From Bradyrhizobium sp. 186 (GTDB taxonomy: Bacteria > Pseudomonadota > Alphaproteobacteria > Rhizobiales > Xanthobacteraceae), in assembly GCF_023101685.1 (NCBI RefSeq), contig NZ_CP082164.1, positions 7,254,001-7,318,000 on the forward strand: a stretch of DNA of 64,000 nt. The letters run 5' to 3'. The position numbers and the translations under genes were made by a program. The notes under the pieces are model-generated. The model was not told where the DNA came from. It searched no databases and saw only the letters and a program-made list of their open reading frames with translations. Positions 42,337 through 50,689 of this stretch are shown in pieces (within the stretch, counting starts at the first letter, position 1; the number at the start of each line of letters is the position of its first letter).

Positions 42337-42429
42337 GGTCACAGCACAAAAATCCTCGTCGAGAGCAGCGATTTCCGGCGGCGCGCGTCAACTGTTGCAC
42401 CGATCTTTCGTTCGTGCAACAAATGTTTC

Positions 42430-43302
42430 ATGGCCGAGCCCGCGAAATCCTCGCCGCTGAGCGAACTGCGCATTGCATTGCCATCGCTCCCCCTGCGGTT
42501 GCAGGAGGTCGGACGTTTCGTCGCGGCTAATGATTACGACGCCACCACGCGTTCGATGCGCGATCTCGCCGCAGAAGCCGGCGCCGATCCCGCCGCGTTC
42601 ACGCGGCTTGCGAAAGCGATCGGCTATTCCGGCTGGGACGAATTGCGCACGGCGCTGACGGAGGCGCGGCGGCCGTCGCAGATATCGCCCTTCTCCGGCC
42701 GGGCCAAAAACCGCCGCCATGGTCCGAACGCCGATGTCACGCTCGTCACCGACAAGCTCGAGGCCGAGGCTGCCGGCCTTCCGCGCATCCCGGCGCAACC
42801 GATTGCGGAGGCGGCCGGCGCGCTGCACGACGCAAAGCGGATCTGGATCACGGGCTACCGAAGCTGCCGCAGCGTCGCGGAGCTGCTGAACTACGAGCTG
42901 CGGCTGTTCCGTCCTGAACAGGTGCAGCTCGTTGGCACGTCCGGCCCTGACGATCTCGACCTCGGCGCGTTCCGTCCCGGGGAAGCCGTTATCGTCATCG
43001 GCTTCATGCCCTATACGCGCGCGAGCGTCCGCGTCGCACAGGCCGCCTACCGCGCCGGTGCAACGTTGATCGCGATCGCGGACAGCGTGACGGCGCCGAT
43101 GGCCGAGGGCGCCGACCATGTGCTGCTGTTCGAAGCGGCCGCCTCCCCCGGCTTCTTCCCGAGTCTCACCGGTGCCATCGCAATCGCGCAGTCTCTGGCC
43201 GCGGTGACGTTCTCGCTCGGCGGCACGCCAGCGAAGAAGCGCCTTCAGGATACCGAGGCGCGGCTCGCTGCAGCCTCCACTTACGTTTCAGAGAAAGGTT
43301 GA
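42430..43302 (+). CDS. MurR/RpiR-family transcriptional regulator
   Basis: The 290-residue protein has an N-terminal HTH_6 domain (RFVAANDYDATTRSMRDLAA ... GADPAAFTRLAKAIGYSGW) and a C-terminal SIS domain (about residues 125-265; WITGYRSCRSVAELLNYEL, VIVIGFMPYTRASVRVAQAA). SIS regulators commonly sense phosphosugars, but in amino acid loci the effector may differ. It divides the permease and aminotransferase/binding-protein transcripts and is likely to control both. Confidence 0.9.
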   Translation: MAEPAKSSPLSELRIALPSLPLRLQEVGRFVAANDYDATTRSMRDLAAEAGADPAAFTRLAKAIGYSGWDELRTALTEARRPSQISPFSGRAKNRRHGPNADVTLVTDKLEAEAAGLPRIPAQPIAEAAGALHDAKRIWITGYRSCRSVAELLNYELRLFRPEQVQLVGTSGPDDLDLGAFRPGEAVIVIGFMPYTRASVRVAQAAYRAGATLIAIADSVTAPMAEGADHVLLFEAAASPGFFPSLTGAIAIAQSLAAVTFSLGGTPAKKRLQDTEARLAAASTYVSEKG

Positions 43303-43305
43303 CCC

Positions 43306-44655
43306 ATGGCCGCTCGCACCAGCCGCGTGCTGCACCGCTCGTTGCGCGAAACGCCGCCCAAGGCGATCGGCGGCGAAGGCGTCTATCTTTTCGCCGAGGA
43401 CGGACGCCGCGTGATCGACGCGTCCGGCGGCGCGGCGGTCTCCTGCCTCGGCCACCAGCACCCGCGCGTGATCGCGGCGATGGCGAAGCAAGCCTCGACG
43501 CTGGCCTATGCGCACACGGCTTTCTTCTCGTCCGAGCCGGCGGAAGCGCTCGCCGACACGCTGGTCGGGCATGAGCCCGGCGGTCTCGCCTACGCCTATT
43601 TCGTCAGCGGCGGATCGGAGGCGATCGAGGCCAGCATCAAGCTGGCGCGGCAATATTTCATCGAGCACGGCGAGCCGCAGCGGCAGCATTTCATCGCGCG
43701 GCGGCAGAGCTATCACGGCAATACGCTCGGCGCGCTCGCGGCCGGCGGCAATGCCTGGCGGCGCGCGCCTTATGCGCCACTGCTCTCCGCGGCCTTCAGC
43801 CATGTGACGCCCGCCTTTGCCTATCACGAGAAGCGCGACGGCGAGTCGGATGCGCAGTTCGTGGCGCGGCTTGCCGCCGAGTTGGAAGCCGAATTTCAGC
43901 GGCTCGGCCCCAACACCGTCGCGGCGTTCCTCGCCGAACCCGTCGTCGGCGCCACCGCCGGTGCCGTAACGGCGCCGGACGGCTACTTCAAAAGGGTCCG
44001 CGAAATCTGCGACCGGCACGGTGCCCTGCTCATCCTCGACGAGGTCATGTGCGGCATGGGCCGCACCGGCACCACCCATGCCTGGGAGCAAGAGGGCGTC
44101 GCGCCCGATATCCAGGCGATCGCAAAAGGCCTTGGCGGCGGCTACCAGCCGATCGGCGCGATGCTTGCGAGCGGCAAGATCATCGATACCATTCGTGCCG
44201 GCTCAGGCGCATTTCAGCATGGCCACACTTATCTGGCGCATCCACTCGCCTGCGCGGCCGCGCTCGCGGTGCAAGACGTGATCCACGAGGATGGCCTGCT
44301 CGATCAGGTCAAGCAGCGCGGCCGGCAGCTCGAGCAGCGCCTCACCGAGCGCTTCGGCAATCACCGCCATGTCGGCGATATCAGGGGACGCGGATTGTTC
44401 TGGGCGATCGAGCTCGTTGCGGATCGCGCAACGCGCAAGTCGTTCGATCCGGCGCTCAAGCTCAACCAGAAGATCAAGGCGGAGGCCTTTGCCAACGGAC
44501 TCGGCTGCTATCCCGGCGGCGGCACCGTGGATGGCGTCCGCGGCGACCATGTGCTGCTGGCGCCGCCCTATATCGCGTCGGCTGACGAGATCGACCTGAT
44601 CGTCAACAAGCTCGGCACGGCCGTCGACAACGTGTTGCATAGTGTCAATCACTGA
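43306..44655 (+). CDS. Class III PLP-dependent aminotransferase
   Basis: The 449-residue enzyme has a class III pattern: RVIDASGGAAVSCLGHQHPR near the start, AYFVSGGSEAIEASIKLARQ (PLP phosphate), RRQSYHGNTLG, ILDEVMCGMGRTG (PLP Asp), and AIAKGLGGGYQPIGAML with the Schiff-base lysine. Class III enzymes transaminate omega-amino or diamino acids to oxo-acids or aldehydes. It follows the regulator after three bases and precedes the binding protein, so it probably breaks down the imported amino acid. Confidence 0.92.
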   Translation: MAARTSRVLHRSLRETPPKAIGGEGVYLFAEDGRRVIDASGGAAVSCLGHQHPRVIAAMAKQASTLAYAHTAFFSSEPAEALADTLVGHEPGGLAYAYFVSGGSEAIEASIKLARQYFIEHGEPQRQHFIARRQSYHGNTLGALAAGGNAWRRAPYAPLLSAAFSHVTPAFAYHEKRDGESDAQFVARLAAELEAEFQRLGPNTVAAFLAEPVVGATAGAVTAPDGYFKRVREICDRHGALLILDEVMCGMGRTGTTHAWEQEGVAPDIQAIAKGLGGGYQPIGAMLASGKIIDTIRAGSGAFQHGHTYLAHPLACAAALAVQDVIHEDGLLDQVKQRGRQLEQRLTERFGNHRHVGDIRGRGLFWAIELVADRATRKSFDPALKLNQKIKAEAFANGLGCYPGGGTVDGVRGDHVLLAPPYIASADEIDLIVNKLGTAVDNVLHSVNH

Positions 44656-44667
44656 GGGGAGACTAGC

Positions 44668-45681
44668 ATGATGAGGAAAGTGGTTATTGCGGCAGGTGTG
44701 CTCGCGGCATCGACGGTTATTGCGTCGGCGGCGACGCTCGACACGGTGAAGAGCCGTGGCACGCTGGTGTGCGGCGTCAGCGCCGGCTTTGCCGGCTTCT
44801 CCGCGCCGGATTCGCAAGGCAATTACAAGGGCCTCGACGTCGACTATTGCCGCGCGCTCGCAGCCGGCGTGCTCGGCGATCCGAGCAAGGTACGCTACGT
44901 CTCGCTGACCGCACAGAACCGCTTCACTGCGCTGCAATCCGGCGAGATCGACGTGCTCTACCGCAACTCAACGCAGACCTATCTGCGCGGTGTGACGCTC
45001 GGCTTGCGGCAGGGCCCGATCAACTTCTACGACGGCCAGGGTTTTGTGGTGAAGAAGGACCTTGGCGTGAAGGAGATCAAGGACCTCAAGGGCGCCACCG
45101 TCTGCGTTGCGCAGGGCACCACGCATGAGGTCACGCTCGGCGACTACGGCCGCGCCAACGGCATCGATTGGAAGCCTTTGGTGTTCGACCGCGTCGACAC
45201 GATGTACCAGACCTTCTTCGGCGGCCGCTGCGATGCGATGACCCAGGACGCTTCCGCACTCGCCGGCGCCGTGACGACCGCAGCACCCAATCCGGTCGAC
45301 TACGTCGTGCTGCCGCAGACCATCAGCAAGGAACCGCTCGGGCCCTTCACCCGCAACGGCGACGAAGTCTGGAGCGACATCATCACCTGGCTGCATTACG
45401 GCCTGATCGAGTCCGAGGAGCTGGGAGTCTCGCAGGCCAATGTCGACGAGATGGCGAAGTCGCAGACGCCTGCGATCCAGCGCCTGCTCGGCGCCTCCGG
45501 CGATCTCGGGTCGCGGCTTGGGCTGGACAACAAATGGCTGGTCACGGCGATCAAGGCCGGCGGCAATTATGGCGAGATCTATGAGCGCAATGTCGGCAAG
45601 GCGAGCCCGCTGAAGTTGGAGCGTGGGCTCAATGGCCTCTGGAGCAAGGGCGGCTTGATGTACGCGGTGCCGTTCAAGTAA
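44668..45681 (+). CDS. aapJ: Amino acid ABC transporter substrate-binding protein (AapJ-like)
   Basis: The 337-residue protein has a signal peptide (MMRKVVIAAGVLAASTVIAS, cleavage near SAA) and a PBP type II fold with TLVCGVSAGFAGFSAPDSQG, DVDYCRALAAGVLGDPSKVR and GQGFVVKKDLG-type sequence as in AapJ/BztA. It binds L-amino acids in the periplasm. A strong ribosome site (gagggga) precedes the ATG. It is the binding partner of the divergent AapQ/AapM permeases. Confidence 0.9.
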   Translation: MMRKVVIAAGVLAASTVIASAATLDTVKSRGTLVCGVSAGFAGFSAPDSQGNYKGLDVDYCRALAAGVLGDPSKVRYVSLTAQNRFTALQSGEIDVLYRNSTQTYLRGVTLGLRQGPINFYDGQGFVVKKDLGVKEIKDLKGATVCVAQGTTHEVTLGDYGRANGIDWKPLVFDRVDTMYQTFFGGRCDAMTQDASALAGAVTTAAPNPVDYVVLPQTISKEPLGPFTRNGDEVWSDIITWLHYGLIESEELGVSQANVDEMAKSQTPAIQRLLGASGDLGSRLGLDNKWLVTAIKAGGNYGEIYERNVGKASPLKLERGLNGLWSKGGLMYAVPFK

Positions 45682-45739
45682 AGAGCCCCTCACGCCTACC
45701 CTCTCCCCGTAAGAACGGGGAGAGGGAGAAAAAGATACG

Positions 45740-46378
45740 ATGCGCATCGCCCTGATCCACGCCCTCAAGCATTCCATCGCACCGATTGAAGCCGCATTCG
45801 CGCAGCTCTGGCCGGATGCAACGCTGATGAACCTGCTCGATGACAGCCTGTCGGCGGATCTAGCGCGCGACGGCAAGCTCAACGGCGCCATGACCGAGCG
45901 CTTCCTCGCGCTCGGCGACTATGCGGCGGCAACGGGGGCGGACGCGATCCTGTTCACCTGTTCGGCCTTCGGTCCCTGCATCGAGGCGGTGGCGCGCGCG
46001 CATGCGCCGATGCCGGTGCTCAAGCCGAACGAGGCCATGATTGAGCAGGCGGTGACGATGGGCCAGCGCATCGGCCTGCTCTCGACGTTTCCGCCGACCC
46101 TGGTCTCGATGCCGCCAGAGTTTCCCGCCTCCGTCGAGGTCGTGCCGAAGCTGGCCGAGAGTGCGCTGACCGCGCTCGACCGCGGCGACCGCGCCGAGCA
46201 CGATCGGCTGATTGTGGCAGCCTCGCGGAGTTTACGCGATTGCGATGTGATCGCGCTGGCGCAGTTCAGCATCGCGGCAACGGCGCCGCTGGTCGCGGAA
46301 GCTACCGGCCGCCCCATCGTGACCACACCGGACAGCGCGGTGCAAAAGCTGATGAAGCTGCTCGCGGCGAAAGCCTAA
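45740..46378 (+). CDS. Asp/Glu/hydantoin racemase-superfamily protein
   Basis: The 212-residue protein resembles the Asp/Glu racemase superfamily: it begins MRIALIHALKHSIAPIEAAF, has DAILFTCSAFGPCIEAV with the first cysteine in the expected catalytic position, and a second half with IALAQFSIAATAPLVAEATG, where a second catalytic Cys would be expected but is not apparent (QFS). It may therefore be a one-base enzyme, a decarboxylase-like relative, or non-catalytic. It ends in a four-base convergent overlap with the TetR gene. Confidence 0.75.
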   Translation: MRIALIHALKHSIAPIEAAFAQLWPDATLMNLLDDSLSADLARDGKLNGAMTERFLALGDYAAATGADAILFTCSAFGPCIEAVARAHAPMPVLKPNEAMIEQAVTMGQRIGLLSTFPPTLVSMPPEFPASVEVVPKLAESALTALDRGDRAEHDRLIVAASRSLRDCDVIALAQFSIAATAPLVAEATGRPIVTTPDSAVQKLMKLLAAKA

Positions 46379-47022
46379 GCGCCTGGCTTCGCCCTGCGGC
46401 GCGCGTCCTTGATCGCAGCCGCGAGCGCCGTCTTCGTCTCGTTCACGAAATCCTCGACCAGATCCTCGCGTGTCGCATGGGCCGCCTCGCCCGTGAACAG
46501 CCCCTGCTCAGCCAGCATCACCACGCCGTGCAGCGCCGCCCAGATCTTGAGCGCTTGCCGCTCGCGCAAGTAACCAACCGCCGGCGCTTCCAGCGCTTCG
46601 ATCACGAGCGCAAAAGTCTCGCGCGTCGCCTCGTGCAAATCGCTGCCTTTGGCCGCGCACGACACCGTGCGCGAGGCGAACATCAAGCGGTAGATGCCAT
46701 TGCGGCGCAGGCCGAATTCGAGGGTTGCCTGTGCCAGCCGCGATAGTTTCGACTGCTTCGACGGCTTCGCCATCGCCGCCCGCAAGATTGCGCTGAGCTG
46801 CCGGAACGCCTCTGCCGTCACCGCCGCAAGCAGCGCTTCCCGATCGGAAAAATGCCGGTATGGCGCGGGCTGCGAGACGCCGAGCTGCTTTGCAAGCGCC
46901 TTGATGCTGATCGCCTCCGCTCCGCCCTGCTCGGCCTCGCGCAACGCGGCCTTGATCAGGGCGTCGCGGAGATCGCCGTGGTGGTAGGTATTCTGCGGCT
47001 TGCGGGCAAGTTGTGAGCGCAT
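46375..47022 (-). CDS. TetR/AcrR-family transcriptional regulator
   Basis: The 215-residue protein has a TetR HTH (LIKAALREAEQGGAEAISIK with LAKQLGVSQPAPYRHFSDRE) and a C-terminal ligand domain of the TetR_C type (residues about 90-200). It is divergent from the ferredoxin-P450 operon and probably represses it until a substrate binds. The effector is unknown. Confidence 0.92.
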   Translation of the reverse strand: MRSQLARKPQNTYHHGDLRDALIKAALREAEQGGAEAISIKALAKQLGVSQPAPYRHFSDREALLAAVTAEAFRQLSAILRAAMAKPSKQSKLSRLAQATLEFGLRRNGIYRLMFASRTVSCAAKGSDLHEATRETFALVIEALEAPAVGYLRERQALKIWAALHGVVMLAEQGLFTGEAAHATREDLVEDFVNETKTALAAAIKDARRRAKPGA

Positions 47023-47048
47023 GTTGTTCCAAGCCTATAAGTTTGCGC

Positions 47049-47078
47049 TTGACAGGGGAAGCCCGCCGCGAATGTAAT
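47049..47078 (+). promoter_or_regulatory. Possible sigma-70 type promoter for the ferredoxin-P450 operon
   Basis: ttgaca (47049-47054) and tgtaat (47073-47078) are 18 bases apart. Nearby cctataag and ggctataac share a tata-containing core on either side and could overlap a TetR operator, though the symmetry is imperfect. Confidence 0.4.
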
Positions 47079-47176
47079 AGGCTATAACTTAAACTGCGGT
47101 GGATGCCGCGGATAAAATTTGAGATGAGGAACGCGCGTCCCTTCGGGCCTGCGCGCACACGACCGAGGAAGCCGCG

Positions 47177-47386
47177 ATGACAGAGCGACTGAGGGTTCGC
47201 GTCGATCCCGACAAGTGCCAGGGCCACGCGCGCTGCAAGGCGCTCGCGCCGGAGCTGTTCGAGCTCGACGAATACGGCAACGCCCATGAGGCCGGGGACG
47301 GCATGGTTCCGCCGGGCCTCGAAGACAAAGCCCGGCTTGCCAAATCCAACTGTCCGGAAATCGCAATCGATGTGATCGAGGAGTAG
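47177..47386 (+). CDS. Ferredoxin ([3Fe-4S]-type) of the P450 system
   Basis: The 69-residue protein has DKCQGHARCKALAPELFELD and a C-terminal NCPEIAI, giving the C-x2-H-x2-C ... C-P pattern of [3Fe-4S] ferredoxins that donate electrons to bacterial P450s. The second cysteine of a standard [4Fe-4S] motif is replaced by His. It immediately precedes the P450 gene, so it should be its redox partner. No ferredoxin reductase is encoded nearby. Confidence 0.9.
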   Translation: MTERLRVRVDPDKCQGHARCKALAPELFELDEYGNAHEAGDGMVPPGLEDKARLAKSNCPEIAIDVIEE

Positions 47387-47444
47387 CGCGGCTTTCGCCC
47401 GCTTGCGTGCCTTCAGCGAACACGAGCCCCGAGGGATTCCCGAG

Positions 47445-48665
47445 ATGTCCGACGTCAGCCAGCCCGCCGCCCATCCGCCCGTGACCGACTGGGTCAACGA
47501 TTTCGACCACACCGATCCGCAATGGACGGAAGATCCGTTCCCGATTTGGGATGAGCTGCGGGCCGCAAGCCCGGTCGTGCACACCGATCGCTTTCTCGGC
47601 TGCTACATGCCGACGACCTATGACGCCGTGCGCGAGATCGCCAACGACAGCGAGCATTTCTCCTCGCGCCGCATCATCGTCCGCGACGTCCGGCCCGAGA
47701 TTTCCAGGAACGCGGCCCCGCCGATCACCTCCGATCCGCCCGTGCATAAGCCGGCTAAGCAATTGCTGCTGCCGCCCTTCACCCCGGATGCGATGAAGAA
47801 GCTCGAGCCGCGGATGCGCGCGATCTGTAATGAGCTGATCGACGGGTTCATCGCCGACGGCAGGGTCGATGCCGCGGCGCGCTACAGCAAGTACATTCCG
47901 GTTCAGGCGATCGCCCACATGCTCGGCATTCCCGAGAGCGACAGCGACCTCTTCATCAACTGGATCCACATGATCCTGGAGCTCGGCATCAAGGACGAGA
48001 ACATGCTGCTCCAGGCCGTGCACGAGATGAGCGCTTACTTCAGCGCCCACATCGAGGAGCGCAAGAAGAAGCCGACCGACGATCTCATCTCTTATCTGAT
48101 GAACGCCCGGGACAAGGAGGGCCAGCCGCTGGAGGATTCCCATGTGCTGGGCTCGCTGCGGCTGCTGTTGATCGCTGGCATCGACACCACCTGGAGCGCC
48201 ATCGGCTCCTCGCTCTGGCACCTCGCCAGGACACCCGCCGACCGCGAGCGGCTGATCGCCGAGCCCGATCTGATCCCGACCGCGGTGGAAGAGCTGCTGC
48301 GCGCCTATTCGCCGGTGACGATGGCCCGCGAAGTGGTCGGGGAGACCACGATTTCAGGCTGCCCGGTCAAGCCGGGCAACATGGTGCTGTTGTCGTTCCC
48401 GGCCGCCAACCGCGATCCAAAAATGTTTCCGGATGCTGACAAGGTCGTGATCGACCGCCGCGAGAACCGCCACGCTGCCTTCGGACTCGGCATCCACCGC
48501 TGCATCGGTTCCAATCTGGCGCGGATGGAGATGCAAGTTGCGCTGGAGGAATGGCTGAAGCGGATTCCGGACTTCCGCCTCGATCCCGCAGGCACCGTGA
48601 CCTGGTCCCAGGGAACCGTCAGAGGCCCGCGTCAGTTGCCATTTCTGCTCGAAAAGGCGATGTAG
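47445..48665 (+). CDS. Cytochrome P450
   Basis: The protein (406 residues from the ATG at 47445) carries the I-helix oxygen-binding motif AGIDTTWSAIG, the ExxR motif in VEELLRAYSP and the heme loop AAFGLGIHRCIGSNLARMEM with the axial Cys. It is soluble and of bacterial class I type. The chosen start has a cgaggga ribosome site; an upstream in-frame codon at 47403 lengthens it by 14. With the ferredoxin it forms a monooxygenase of unknown substrate. Confidence 0.92.
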   Translation: MSDVSQPAAHPPVTDWVNDFDHTDPQWTEDPFPIWDELRAASPVVHTDRFLGCYMPTTYDAVREIANDSEHFSSRRIIVRDVRPEISRNAAPPITSDPPVHKPAKQLLLPPFTPDAMKKLEPRMRAICNELIDGFIADGRVDAAARYSKYIPVQAIAHMLGIPESDSDLFINWIHMILELGIKDENMLLQAVHEMSAYFSAHIEERKKKPTDDLISYLMNARDKEGQPLEDSHVLGSLRLLLIAGIDTTWSAIGSSLWHLARTPADRERLIAEPDLIPTAVEELLRAYSPVTMAREVVGETTISGCPVKPGNMVLLSFPAANRDPKMFPDADKVVIDRRENRHAAFGLGIHRCIGSNLARMEMQVALEEWLKRIPDFRLDPAGTVTWSQGTVRGPRQLPFLLEKAM

Positions 48666-48697
48666 GCCTCCCGAACTAACGGAGCGAGAGGCCGGAC

Positions 48698-50020
48698 GTG
48701 ACAGAGCAAGCAATCAAACCGGCCTCCGAGCATTTCGACGTCGCCGACGCAGAGCGGCGGATCAAGGCGATCTTCATCGGCTCGATCGGCAATCTCGTCG
48801 AATGGTATGATTTCTACGCCTATACGGCGTTCGCACTCTACTTCGCGCCGGCCTTCTTTCCCGGCAACGACCCCGTCGTCCAGCAATTGAACGTCGCCGT
48901 CGTGTTCGCGGCGACCTTCCTGATGCGCCCGCTCGGCGGCTGGTTCTTCGGCTTTCTCGCCGATCATTACGGGCGGCGGATCTCACTGACGCTATCGGTC
49001 GTCTTCATGTGCTTCGGCTCGCTGATCATCGCGCTGACGCCGACCTATGCCACGATCGGCTTCGCCGCGCCGGTGATCCTGGCGCTGGCACGCATCATCG
49101 AAGGCCTGAGCCTCGGCGGCGAGTACGGCGCCAGCGCCACATATCTCAGCGAAGTCGCCGACCCCAAGCACCGCGGGTTCTATTCGAGCTTTCAGTACGT
49201 CACGTTGATCGGCGGCCAGCTCACCGCGATCATCGTGCTGCTGCTCCTGCAAAAGGTCTTCCTTACGCCGGAGGAACTGAGGGCCTGGGGCTGGCGGATT
49301 CCGTTCGCGATCGGTGCCATGCTCGCGATCTTTGCCGCGGTGATGCGGCGCGGCTTGCATGAAACAGAGGCCTTCGAGGAAGCCAGGAAGGTGGTGAAGC
49401 CGACCGGCTCGATCACCAACCTGCTGAAATATCCGAAGGAGCTGCTGCTGGTGGTCGGCCTGACCGCGGGCGGCACTGCGGCGTTCTACACCTTCACCAC
49501 CTACATGCAGACCTTCGTCAAGCTTTCGGTCGGGTTGACCGAGGACCAGACCACCTTCGTGATCTTCGGCACGCTGATCTTCGCGACCATCCTGCAACCG
49601 ATCTATGGCGCGATCTCCGACAGGATCGGGCGCAAGCCGCTGCTGATCTTCTTCGGCGTCGCCGGCACGCTCGCGACCGTGCCGCTGCTGATGACGCTGA
49701 AGGAGACCAAGTCGCCGTTCATGGCGTTCATCCTGATCTGCTGCGCCTGGCTGTTCGTGGCCGGCTACACCTCGATCAATGCGGTGGTGAAGGCCGAGCT
49801 GTTCCCGACCAATGTCCGCGCGCTGGGCGTCGGCCTGCCCTATGCGATCACGGTCTCGATCTTCGGCGGCACCGCGCCGGCGATCGCGCTCTATTTCAAG
49901 AGCATCGGGCATGAAGAGTGGTTCTACTACTATCTCGCCGGCGTGATCTGCCTGTCGCTGATCATCTATTCTACCATGCGCGACACCAAGCATGCTTCCG
50001 CGATGCATCGCCACGAGTAA
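48698..50020 (+). CDS. MFS transporter, metabolite:H+ symporter (MHS) type
   Basis: The 440-residue protein has about 12 hydrophobic segments and begins with the MHS signature IGSIGNLVEWYDFYAYTAFA, then RPLGGWFFGFLADHYGRR and SLGGEYGASATYLSE. MHS carriers import dicarboxylates, osmolytes or shikimate-like acids with protons. The start is GTG with ggagcgagag upstream. It follows the P450 gene on the same strand and may take up its substrate. Confidence 0.9.
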   Translation: MTEQAIKPASEHFDVADAERRIKAIFIGSIGNLVEWYDFYAYTAFALYFAPAFFPGNDPVVQQLNVAVVFAATFLMRPLGGWFFGFLADHYGRRISLTLSVVFMCFGSLIIALTPTYATIGFAAPVILALARIIEGLSLGGEYGASATYLSEVADPKHRGFYSSFQYVTLIGGQLTAIIVLLLLQKVFLTPEELRAWGWRIPFAIGAMLAIFAAVMRRGLHETEAFEEARKVVKPTGSITNLLKYPKELLLVVGLTAGGTAAFYTFTTYMQTFVKLSVGLTEDQTTFVIFGTLIFATILQPIYGAISDRIGRKPLLIFFGVAGTLATVPLLMTLKETKSPFMAFILICCAWLFVAGYTSINAVVKAELFPTNVRALGVGLPYAITVSIFGGTAPAIALYFKSIGHEEWFYYYLAGVICLSLIIYSTMRDTKHASAMHRHE

Positions 50021-50023
50021 GCC

Positions 50024-50689
50024 ATGGCCGACGACAACGAGCCTCTGTCCGACAGCAAGCTGACGCGCACCAAGGAGAAGTGGGCGCGCGAAGGCCGTTT
50101 CCTCACGGGCCGGATCACGCGTCCTGAAGACCAGCGGCTGCCGCCCGGCCAGCACCTTACCAAGGATTGGCCGGTACTGGATCTCGGAGTCATGCCTCCG
50201 GTTTCGCGTGAACGTTGGCGGCTCGACGTCTACGGCGCAATCGAGAACCCCGTGTTCTGGACGTTTGCGGAGTTCAGCGCGCAAAAGCAGGCGCAGTTCA
50301 CCTCCGACATCCACTGCGTCACGACCTGGTCGCGCTACGACAATCAGTGGGAGGGGCTGGCAACACGCGAGCTGCTCGCCGCCTGCTGGCCGCGCGACGA
50401 TGCGCGCTTCGTTGTGCTACATTCCCATGACGGCTACACCACCAACCTCGCGCTGGACGATTTTGCCGCCGAGGACGCACTGCTCGCCCATAGCTGGTCG
50501 GGTCAGCCGCTGTCGGACGAGCATGGCGGTCCGGTGCGGCTCGTCGTGCCGCATCTGTATTTCTGGAAGAGCGCCAAATGGCTCCAGGCCATCGAATTTT
50601 TGACCGAGGACGCCCCGGGCTTCTGGGAAGTCCGCGGCTACCATAACCGCGGCGATCCCTGGGTCGAACAACGCTACTCCGAGGACTAG
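50024..50689 (+). CDS. Sulfite oxidase-like molybdopterin-dependent oxidoreductase
   Basis: The 221-residue protein has the cofactor-binding cysteine in FTSDIHCVTTWSRYDNQWEG and the PLSDEHGGPVRLVVPHLYFW segment typical of the YedY/YuiH-like sulfite oxidase superfamily. No signal peptide is evident, so it appears cytoplasmic. Its stop codon (TAG at 50687-50689) is formed by the CTAG target site of IS630 copy B; removing the insertion restores the same stop, so the protein is not altered. Substrate is unknown. Confidence 0.85.
   Translation: MADDNEPLSDSKLTRTKEKWAREGRFLTGRITRPEDQRLPPGQHLTKDWPVLDLGVMPPVSRERWRLDVYGAIENPVFWTFAEFSAQKQAQFTSDIHCVTTWSRYDNQWEGLATRELLAACWPRDDARFVVLHSHDGYTTNLALDDFAAEDALLAHSWSGQPLSDEHGGPVRLVVPHLYFWKSAKWLQAIEFLTEDAPGFWEVRGYHNRGDPWVEQRYSED

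Noticed and set aside
48992..50314. 440-codon minus-strand frame opposite the MFS transporter
   Set aside because: The plus-strand gene has all MHS motifs; the antisense product is low-complexity and charged.
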